Position numbers and translations under genes: made by a program
Shown: positions 14,862 to 19,923 of the stretch, piece by piece
Position numbering within the stretch: position 1 is the first letter of the stretch
How the letters are laid out: every line of letters starts with the position of its first letter
Assembly (NCBI GenBank): GCA_008932955.1
Contig: WBXE01000018.1
Coordinates: forward strand, 1-19,923
From: Verrucomicrobiota bacterium
GTDB lineage: Bacteria; Verrucomicrobiota; Verrucomicrobiia; Verrucomicrobiales; Akkermansiaceae
DNA length: 19,923 nt
Direction: 5' to 3'
Notes under the pieces: model-generated
Seen by the model: the letters and a program-made list of their open reading frames with translations, nothing else
What the model was told of the DNA's origin: nothing
The model's database searches: none

Positions 14862-15674
14862 TTAGCCCAGGCAACTGCCGGGGCTGACGTTGGCGGCGGC
14901 GAGATCGGCGGCAAACTGGTCGGATAGAAGATAGTCCAGCTCCGCTTGGCGGCAGTGGGCGATGGGATCGGTGGCGTCGTCCGCGGCTAGGCCCGGATGA
15001 CACATCACCAGGGTGGCATCGCTCGCACCTGCTAGAAGATCGCGGAAAAACCCGGCAAAGTCGAAGTCGCGGCGGAACGGCCGGAAGCCACCAAAGTGCA
15101 GGTTGCTGGCAAGGCCGGCGCGCTTGATGCTGGCGGCAAGGGCGGCGGTCATGGCACGCATGACCAGGACTTTGGGCAGGAAACCCGAGGCGTGCGGGAC
15201 TCGCAACCAAGCGGCTGGATTGCGCTGGCGGGTTTCCTCGATGACGATGCGGCGGATCTGCGGCAAGGCATGCACATGCTGGTGCCCATCGACGAACGCC
15301 GGAGGCTGACCGTAGTGTGCTTCAAAGGCTTGCCATTGTTGAATGAAGCGCTGACGCACACTGGTTGCATCTAACTGGTGGAGGAACGCGCGCAGCATGA
15401 GTGGGCCCACCGCTTGCGGCCCCTGTTTCACACGCGGGCTGAAGCCGGCGCTCCTAGGCCCCGGCGCAGCAAACCCGTGGGTTAGATTGAAGTGCAGGCC
15501 CGCCTGGTGATCGGTGCCAAGCGCCTTGAGCTGGCCGGCCATGGCCGGCCAGCCCGGAGATTCTGTTAGACAGGAGACTGCCTGCAGGCGTCCGGCGGCG
15601 ACGAGCTGGAGGATGCCGCTGCTGATCGCCTCGGATTGGCCAAAGTCATCGGCGCAGAGGGTGAGGCGTTTCAT
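14862..15674 (-). CDS. ChbG/YdjC-family carbohydrate deacetylase, NaxD-like by context
   Basis: A 270-residue deacetylase of the YdjC/ChbG family, which removes acetyl groups from N-acetyl sugars with a metal ion. The metal-site motifs are LCADDFGQSE (D9, D10), GLHFNLTHG (H61) and DGHQHVHALPQ (H131-H135); MCHPG (H226) also matches the family. Length is normal. No signal peptide is seen, so it acts in the cytoplasm or at its membrane face. It is the last gene of an operon after a polyprenyl-phosphate glycosyltransferase (15-bp gap) and an ArnT-like transferase. In Francisella the same gene set (FlmF, NaxD, FlmK) makes and transfers galactosamine; NaxD deacetylates undecaprenyl-phosphate GalNAc. 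I infer a similar role here. Chitooligosaccharide deacetylation is the alternative, less supported by the neighbours. Confidence 0.88.
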   Translation of the reverse strand: MKRLTLCADDFGQSEAISSGILQLVAAGRLQAVSCLTESPGWPAMAGQLKALGTDHQAGLHFNLTHGFAAPGPRSAGFSPRVKQGPQAVGPLMLRAFLHQLDATSVRQRFIQQWQAFEAHYGQPPAFVDGHQHVHALPQIRRIVIEETRQRNPAAWLRVPHASGFLPKVLVMRAMTAALAASIKRAGLASNLHFGGFRPFRRDFDFAGFFRDLLAGASDATLVMCHPGLAADDATDPIAHCRQAELDYLLSDQFAADLAAANVSPGSCLG

Positions 15675-15689
15675 CCTAGAAAGGGAAGA

Positions 15690-16658
15690 TCATGGTTTGG
15701 TGAAGCCGTGTTTGGCTGCGACGAGATAGTTAGGCCGGCGTTTCACCTCATTGAAGATGCGTGCGAGGTACTCGCCGAGAATGCCGATGGAGAGCAACTG
15801 CACGCCACCGAGGAATGTGACAGCGACCACCAGGGTGGCCCAACCGGCCAAGGGGTTGCCGAAGATGAGGGTTTCCACCAAGATGTAAATGGCGTAAAAA
15901 ATCGCCAACATCGAGATCAGCGAGCCGACGCCCACCCACAGCCGCAGCGGCAGGTTGCTGAACGAGGTTAGGCCAGTGGTCGCGAGGTCGAGGAGTTTGA
16001 GGAAATTGAATTTTGAGCTGCTGGAGCGCCGTTCCTCAATAGTGAAGGCAATGCCGATGCTGCGGAAGCCCACCCATGAGTAGAGCCCTTTCATGAAGCG
16101 GTTGCTCTCCGGCAAGCAGCGCAAGGCGTGCACGACCTGGCGATCCAGCAGGCGGAAGTCGCCCGCGTCCTCCGGTATGCTGATCGACGACATGCGGCTC
16201 ATGATTTGATAGAAAAGGTGGCTCAGCTGGCGGCGGAGTCGTCCATCGGTATTGCGTTCGCGGCGCACCGCATAGACCATGTCGTAGCCTAGTTGCCAGT
16301 GCACAATAAATTCATCGATGACCGGAAACGGGTGTTGAAAATCCGCGTCGATGATGACCACCACCTCGCCGTCAGCTTCCTCCAAGCCGGCACTGATGGC
16401 CGCTTCCTTGCCGAAATTGCGCGACAGAGTGAGCAGGCGGATCGGGCCGGGCTGGGCCATGACTTGCTGGCTGGTGGCGTCGCTGCTGCCATCGTCGATG
16501 ACCAGCACCTCAAAGCGCTCGCTTAGGCCTGCGAGGTGTTGGCATAGCGCGCGCAAGAATTCCGCGATGCTTTCCGCTTCGTTGTAGGCTGGCACCACGC
16601 AGGTGATCCACGGGCGAGTCGTCGGGCGCGGAGTGGGGACGGCAGTGGGCGAAGTCAT
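15690..16658 (-). CDS. Polyprenyl-phosphate glycosyltransferase, GtrB/ArnC/DPM1-type
   Basis: A 322-residue family 2 glycosyltransferase that moves a sugar from a nucleotide donor to undecaprenyl phosphate on the cytoplasmic face of the membrane. Motifs: CVVPAYNEAESI (20-31), EVLVIDDGSSDAT (50-62), LSRNFGKEAAISAGLEEADG (79-98, typical of this subfamily) and IIDADFQHP (102-110, with the DXD-like metal site). Two C-terminal membrane helices (about 233-260 and 268-293) match GtrB and ArnC. The ATG overlaps the TGA of the ArnT-like gene by 4 bp (ATGA, 16655-16658), so translation is coupled. The deacetylase follows 15 bp downstream. By context the product is probably an undecaprenyl-phosphate N-acetyl sugar. 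The sugar identity cannot be read from sequence. Confidence 0.92.
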   Translation of the reverse strand: MTSPTAVPTPRPTTRPWITCVVPAYNEAESIAEFLRALCQHLAGLSERFEVLVIDDGSSDATSQQVMAQPGPIRLLTLSRNFGKEAAISAGLEEADGEVVVIIDADFQHPFPVIDEFIVHWQLGYDMVYAVRRERNTDGRLRRQLSHLFYQIMSRMSSISIPEDAGDFRLLDRQVVHALRCLPESNRFMKGLYSWVGFRSIGIAFTIEERRSSSSKFNFLKLLDLATTGLTSFSNLPLRLWVGVGSLISMLAIFYAIYILVETLIFGNPLAGWATLVVAVTFLGGVQLLSIGILGEYLARIFNEVKRRPNYLVAAKHGFTKP

Positions 16659-18151
16659 GGTGAATCAATAGTTAGATGAGGCGTCGCATTGCGCTGCTGA
16701 TAGAGAGTGGATTGCTTGCCCCAGTGGCCGAGCAAGCTGAAGCTAGCTTGCACGGTGGGAGGCAACTGTGCAAAATATTGGGCATCGATGGCGAGAAATA
16801 GTCTGCCGGGTCCCTGCATGCGTTGCTCTAACACGTCGAGCGAATCAATGGTGCCAACTTGGCCACAGGTGTAAAATTCCGCCGAAAATTTCCGTTTTTG
16901 GAAATATAGCAAGCGGTCGTTGAGCGCGCGGTGGGCTTGATAGCAATGGACCAATTCGCGCTCGGTGCCAGGCGCGAAGCGCGGCTTGATGAAGGGAAAT
17001 AACACACTCAAGAGCACCACGGTGGCACTCACGCCCACCAGCGCCGGATGCAGCGGGTGCCAGCGCGGCGCTTTAGCCAGGGAAGCTCGCCGCCAGTAAA
17101 TTTCGGTTAGCAGGAGGGCGATGGCGGGCAGCGCCGGCAGCGGATAGGTGGCGATGATGTTGCGTGCCTGCGTGAAAAACACCAGCGGCCACAGTGCCCA
17201 CAGCAGCAGGTACAGGCAGCGGCCGTTGGCGGCCATCAACCAGCTGCGGAAGTGGCGCCACTGGCGCAGCGGCGCGGCCAACAAACCGCAGCACCACGGA
17301 AAGGTGGCTAATAGCGCGAAGAGCCAGATCGTGCCGATGGGTTTGGAGTGGGCGCTGCCGTACTTGTCGCCGGCCCAAGCTGCCACGGTGAAGCGGCGGA
17401 TGTGTTCGCCGACGATAAAATAATCGAGGAAACCGGGCGTGTGGTTTTCCGCCAGCAAGTACCATGGCACGGACACCAGCAACATCAGCAGAGTACCGGA
17501 AAACCATGGGATGCGTTGCCAGACCTGCCGCCACTGACAGGTGAACAGGCAATAGACAAAGATTGGCGGGCCGGCCAGCACCAGCGTCAGCGGACCCTTG
17601 GCTAGCAAGCCGATGCTCAGCCCCACAAAAAACCCGTAGCCCCAGGCCCGCGAGGAGGTTTCCAGCGCGAGGCGGAACGCCACCATCGTAAGGGTGGTTC
17701 CTAACACCAAAAATAGGTCCGTCATCACCGCCGCCGAGCAATAATAGAACAACGGGCTGGCCATCAGCAGCGCGGCGGCCACCCAGCCCATGGCGGTGGA
17801 TTGGAACTCGTGACGGGCCGCACGCGCCACCATGGCCAGCAGGCCCAAGGCGGCAAGGAAGGTGAAAATGCGTGCGCCGAAGTGGTTAGGTCCGAAGCAG
17901 GCGATGCCCGCGGCCGAGGCCCACATCGAGAGTGGCGGCTTGGCCCAAAACGGCACGCCTGGGGCGAAGTGGGGGGTGATCCAATCGCCGGATTGCACCA
18001 TCACGCGGGACATTTCCGCGTAGCGAGCCTCGGAGGGATCCCACATGGGTGCGAACAGCAGCAACAGCAAGCGACACATCACCAGTCCCCCAAGGAAGAC
18101 GATCACCCAGCGATGAGACTTGTTATCGAGGGTCAGTCCTGGATTTTCCAT
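16655..18151 (-). CDS. ArnT/PMT-type membrane glycosyltransferase
   Basis: A 498-residue polytopic membrane enzyme of the ArnT/PMT family (GT39/GT83 type), which takes a sugar from a polyprenyl-phosphate donor and attaches it to an acceptor, such as lipid A, on the periplasmic side. The first periplasmic loop carries WDPSEARYAEM (D38, E41) and SGDWITP...FWAKPPLSMW, the diagnostic signature. About 10-12 hydrophobic helices follow, then a soluble C-terminal part of about 120 residues. The start is ATG 18151; an upstream TTG (18181) would lie inside the likely -10 box. It is the first gene of the operon and overlaps the next gene by 4 bp. Together the genes suggest addition of an amino sugar to lipid A or another envelope glycan. 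The acceptor is not proven. Confidence 0.9.
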   Translation of the reverse strand: MENPGLTLDNKSHRWVIVFLGGLVMCRLLLLLFAPMWDPSEARYAEMSRVMVQSGDWITPHFAPGVPFWAKPPLSMWASAAGIACFGPNHFGARIFTFLAALGLLAMVARAARHEFQSTAMGWVAAALLMASPLFYYCSAAVMTDLFLVLGTTLTMVAFRLALETSSRAWGYGFFVGLSIGLLAKGPLTLVLAGPPIFVYCLFTCQWRQVWQRIPWFSGTLLMLLVSVPWYLLAENHTPGFLDYFIVGEHIRRFTVAAWAGDKYGSAHSKPIGTIWLFALLATFPWCCGLLAAPLRQWRHFRSWLMAANGRCLYLLLWALWPLVFFTQARNIIATYPLPALPAIALLLTEIYWRRASLAKAPRWHPLHPALVGVSATVVLLSVLFPFIKPRFAPGTERELVHCYQAHRALNDRLLYFQKRKFSAEFYTCGQVGTIDSLDVLEQRMQGPGRLFLAIDAQYFAQLPPTVQASFSLLGHWGKQSTLYQQRNATPHLTIDSP

Positions 18152-18171
18152 AACTTGGTGGCTTGAGATGC

Positions 18172-18180
18172 ATTGTAGCA
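18172..18180 (-). promoter_or_regulatory. Extended -10 promoter for the ArnT-like operon
   Basis: On the minus strand TGCTACAAT reads as an extended -10 (TGn plus TACAAT, 5/6). Transcription would begin around 18165, giving a leader of about 14 nt to the ATG at 18151. I see no good -35, as is common with extended -10 promoters. Confidence 0.45.
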
Positions 18181-18181
18181 A

Positions 18182-18638
18182 CGCGACAGATATTCGTGCG
18201 CGACTCTTTCGCGCATGCGGTTAACCAGGCGGCTCACACCGGCAGCGTGCCCGCTGGGCGGCGCTTTGCCAAGCCATTCTGCAGCCATTCCGCAGCACGC
18301 GCGACAGAAACGGGGTGAAGCTCCCAGCCCAGTGCGCGTCTAGAGTCCTTGAAAAGAGAAACTCGATGCAAATGAGTCAAGTTTTCGTGGTGCCGCGCTT
18401 CACGGGATTGATTGACGATTGATAATTGATGATTTTGGATTGTTGAAGTGAGCTTGGCGCGAGCACTCGATTTCAAGCTCACATCACAAATCAACACTCA
18501 TCAATCGGCAATCGGTAATTGTCTGCGTATTTCGCTCGGTCTGAGGCGCAGCCTCGCCAGGTGACTCCTCCTGTTCTGGGCGAACCCTGGATTCCCAGAC
18601 GCCGGGAAAGCCCGCCCCGGAAAAAACGAACCCGGAAC
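18182..18638. other. Repeat-rich intergenic DNA between divergent units
   Basis: Roughly 500 bp (from 18152 to 18674 including promoters) without a convincing gene. It holds an 11-bp tandem repeat (CCATTCTGCAG / CCATTCCGCAG, 18274-18295), a cluster of ATTGA/CGATTG words (18406-18442), a long inverted repeat (18444-18486), and a second group of CAATCGG words (about 18501-18518). Short open frames here show no family signature I recognise. Confidence 0.5.
18444..18486. repeat. Inverted repeat GTGAGCTTG...CAAGCTCAC
   Basis: Perfect 9-bp arms (18448-18456 and 18474-18482) flank a 17-nt loop. A further TGA/TCA pairs beyond one mismatch, and imperfect pairing continues into the surrounding ATTG/CAAT words. 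It may be a dispersed palindromic repeat or a barrier between the two divergent units. Confidence 0.55.
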
Positions 18639-18667
18639 TTGACGCCGGAAGCAGTGTGGAACATTTT
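18639..18667 (+). promoter_or_regulatory. Candidate promoter of the toxin-antitoxin pair, near-leaderless
   Basis: TTGACG (18639-18644, 5/6), a 17-bp spacer and CATTTT (18662-18667, 3/6). Transcription would begin about 18674, at the antitoxin ATG (18675). The same geometry occurs at 1046-1081. Confidence 0.35.
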
Positions 18668-18674
18668 GTGGCAC

Positions 18675-18917
18675 ATGAAGACAGTCACCATTCGGCAAGT
18701 TCATCACGACTTCAGCGCGATCCTTGCGTTGGTCGCGCAGGGGGAGGAAGTGACGGTGTTGAACCGGACACGCCCCGTTGCCCGAATTTGCCCGCCGCGC
18801 CCCGAGGCCCCGGCCAATTTCAAAATGCCGGATTTTGCGGCTCGCGCCAAGGCCATCTTCGGGGATCGGATCATTCCCAACATTATTTTGGAAGAACGGG
18901 AGGCAAGCCGATGGTAG
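18675..18917 (+). CDS. Phd/YefM-type antitoxin
   Basis: An 80-residue protein beginning MKTVTIRQVHHDFSAILALVAQGEEVTVLNRTRPVARICPP, the fold and wording of the Phd/YefM antitoxin family: a DNA-binding N-terminal domain and a flexible C-terminal tail that wraps the toxin. The tail (about 45-80) carries DFAARAKAIFGDRIIPNIILEER, plausible for toxin binding. It should neutralise the PIN-domain toxin encoded next and repress their common promoter. Its stop (TAG, 18915-18917) overlaps the toxin ATG (18911) by 7 bp, so the two are coupled. The frame opens upstream at 18519, but the conserved start is at 18675. The family assignment is strong; binding to this operator is inferred. Confidence 0.88.
   Translation: MKTVTIRQVHHDFSAILALVAQGEEVTVLNRTRPVARICPPRPEAPANFKMPDFAARAKAIFGDRIIPNIILEEREASRW
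18898..18903 (+). promoter_or_regulatory. Strong Shine-Dalgarno of the PIN toxin gene
   Basis: GGGAGG lies 7 nt before the toxin ATG, inside the antitoxin gene. It is the only clear Shine-Dalgarno sequence I found in front of a gene here. It supports the 18911 start. Confidence 0.6.
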
Positions 18918-19345
18918 CCTATGCCGATACCAGTTTTTTCTTTTCGCTTTACGCACAGGACGCGAACACGGTTCATGCCGCACGAATCGCCGCAAACCTT
19001 GATGCCGCTTTGGTAGTCACCCCGCTGCAACGGCATGAATTGCGCAATGCCTTCCGCATCGCCGTGTTTCGGCGTGAAATCACCTTGGCAGAATGCCAAC
19101 ACCTGCTCGATTCGGTTGAAGCTGATACGCGGAGCTGCGCACTTGTGGAAACCCCGGTTGCATGGGCGGAGCTTTACGCCGGGGCGGATGCACTCAGCGC
19201 GGCGCACGCGACGACCCTCGGGACGCGCGGCTTTGACGTGTTGCACGTAGCCGCCGCCGTGGCACTTGGAATCAAGAACTTTCTCACCTTCGACAATCGC
19301 CAAAAAGCCCTTGCCGTGAAAGCCGGGTTGAAGGTCAAGCCATAG
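18911..19345 (+). CDS. vapC: PIN-domain ribonuclease toxin, VapC-like
   Basis: A 144-residue PIN-domain protein, the toxin of a type II system that cuts RNA when its antitoxin is degraded. The four acidic metal-binding residues are visible in order: YADTSFF (D6), LQRHELRNA (E43), RGFDVLHVAAA (D109) and FLTFDNRQ (D128). Length and spacing fit the VapC family. The frame is open upstream, but ATG 18911, with GGGAGG seven bases before it, is the natural start. It overlaps the Phd-like antitoxin by 7 bp. Nothing in the sequence suggests decay, so the pair is probably functional. The target RNA (often tRNA or rRNA) cannot be predicted. Pairing of a PIN toxin with a Phd/YefM antitoxin is common. Confidence 0.9.
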   Translation: MVAYADTSFFFSLYAQDANTVHAARIAANLDAALVVTPLQRHELRNAFRIAVFRREITLAECQHLLDSVEADTRSCALVETPVAWAELYAGADALSAAHATTLGTRGFDVLHVAAAVALGIKNFLTFDNRQKALAVKAGLKVKP

Positions 19346-19573
19346 GAATCGCGCCGCCGCCGATCTCGCCGGCGAAAACTTCTGTTTAGAAAAGGGCGCG
19401 GCGAATTTTACCTCAGTGGTTTTTTTGCCACGAATTAGGGCAATTCGACTTGCTCACCCCTTTGTCAAAAACGAGGTCGTTTGAGTTCCGGGCATGTCCC
19501 CGGGCAAAAATCGGTGGTTTGGGCACGGTGCCGCTTGCCCTTGGGCGGGGCATGCCTAGGATTGGGGCGTCCG
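19346..19573. other. Gap before dnaE with small palindromes
   Basis: 228 bp with no gene. It holds CGAATT-AGGGC-AATTCG (19431-19447), AAACGA-GG-TCGTTT (19469-19482) and GGCAC-G-GTGCC (19522-19532), any of which could be an operator or weak terminator. No hairpin is followed by a T-run. Confidence 0.5.
19535..19562 (+). promoter_or_regulatory. Weak candidate dnaE promoter
   Basis: TTGCCC (19535-19540, 4/6), a 16-bp spacer and TAGGAT (19557-19562, 4/6), 11 bp before the dnaE ATG. The match is modest and may be chance. Confidence 0.22.
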
Positions 19574-19923
19574 ATGTCCCAATCTTTCGTCCACCTTCAC
19601 CTGCACACTGAGTTTTCGCTGCTGGATGGCATGATCCGCACCAAGGATCTGGCCAAACGCGCGGCCGCCCTGGGCATGCCGGCCGTGGCCATGACCGATC
19701 ACGGCAACCTGTACGGGGCCGTCCAGTTTTACAAAGCCTGCAAGGACCAAAAAATCAAGGCCATCCTCGGCTGCGAAATCTACCTGGCCCCGACCACCAT
19801 CGAGGACCGCCGCGAAATCCCCGGGCGGAAGCGCGCCACCCATCTAACGCTGCTGGCTGAAACCAACGAAGGCTGGGCAAACCTCAGCAAGCTGGTGACC
19901 AAAGGCCACCTCGACGGGCTTTA
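19574..19923 (+). CDS. dnaE: DNA polymerase III alpha subunit, N-terminal part
   Basis: The first 116 residues of the replicative polymerase catalytic subunit, cut by the window edge. The N-terminal PHP domain is clear: FVHLHLHTEFSLLDGMIR (about 5-22), AVAMTDHGNLYGAVQFYKAC (about 37-56), ILGCEIYLAP and HLTLLAETNEGWANLSKLV. The HLHT and TDHGN motifs are the metal-binding parts of the PHP fold, and their retention suggests that the site may be active. The wording fits DnaE and not the Gram-positive PolC, which begins differently. The ATG at 19574 starts right at the conserved N-terminus, with no Shine-Dalgarno sequence. No partner gene is seen upstream; the toxin-antitoxin pair is separated by 228 bp. 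Confidence 0.93.
   Translation, partial: MSQSFVHLHLHTEFSLLDGMIRTKDLAKRAAALGMPAVAMTDHGNLYGAVQFYKACKDQKIKAILGCEIYLAPTTIEDRREIPGRKRATHLTLLAETNEGWANLSKLVTKGHLDGL

Noticed and set aside
18234..18497. Minus-strand frame of 87 residues between the two divergent units
   Set aside because: It is made largely of repeat DNA and matches no family I know.
19414..19431. GTGG-T-tract-CCAC as a terminator of the toxin gene
   Set aside because: The T-tract is in the loop, not after the stem, and the stem has only 4-5 pairs.

Overview
The window looks like chromosomal DNA of a high-GC bacterium of the phylum Verrucomicrobiota. Two genes point there: a small protein of the Minf_1886 type (a Planctomycetes/Verrucomicrobia-restricted family) and a secretin of the Amuc_1098 type (the type IV pilus outer-membrane channel of Akkermansia relatives). 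Most of the content is ordinary cell-envelope and housekeeping genes. I see no tRNA, rRNA, CRISPR array, phage or transposase gene. Most plus-strand genes lack a Shine-Dalgarno sequence and have C/T-rich DNA just before the ATG.

Layout. 1-936: the 3' end of a class A penicillin-binding protein whose transpeptidase domain has lost the residues needed for catalysis. 1081-1551: the Minf_1886-like protein, behind a good sigma70-type promoter that would give a leaderless mRNA. 1603-5622: a secretin followed by a membrane-anchored protein. 5623-5926: repeats and AT-rich upstream DNA. 5927-6520: a long-form ribosome hibernation factor (hpf), framed by a 20-bp inverted repeat. 6785-8952: a coupled pair, an M42 peptidase and a NagZ-like glycosidase. 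9093-10274: tyrS. 10433-11311: a lipoprotein alpha/beta hydrolase. 11473-11805: an HU-type DNA-binding protein. 12103-14633: rlpA and cstA, sharing one base at their junction.

The rlpA-cstA pair is enclosed by two inverted copies of a structured repeat element (about 11889-12054 and 14631-14850). Each copy has a tandem array of 27-bp hairpin units plus a conserved tail of about 92-95 bp that ends in another hairpin. Paired base changes preserve the stems. This is the most unusual structure in the window.

On the minus strand, 18151-14862 is a compact three-gene operon: an ArnT/PMT-type membrane glycosyltransferase, a GtrB/ArnC-type polyprenyl-phosphate glycosyltransferase and a ChbG/YdjC-type deacetylase. 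This is the enzyme set used in Francisella (FlmK, FlmF, NaxD) to make an undecaprenyl-phosphate amino sugar and put it on lipid A. Next come about 500 bp of repeat-rich intergenic DNA, a Phd/PIN-type toxin-antitoxin pair (18675-19345), a gene-free stretch with small palindromes, and the 5' end of dnaE (19574 to the window edge).

The genes share an envelope theme: murein synthesis (PBP), murein cutting (RlpA, NagZ), peptide breakdown and uptake (M42 peptidase, CstA), outer-membrane secretion (secretin) and probable lipid A decoration. They form several separate transcription units, not one pathway.
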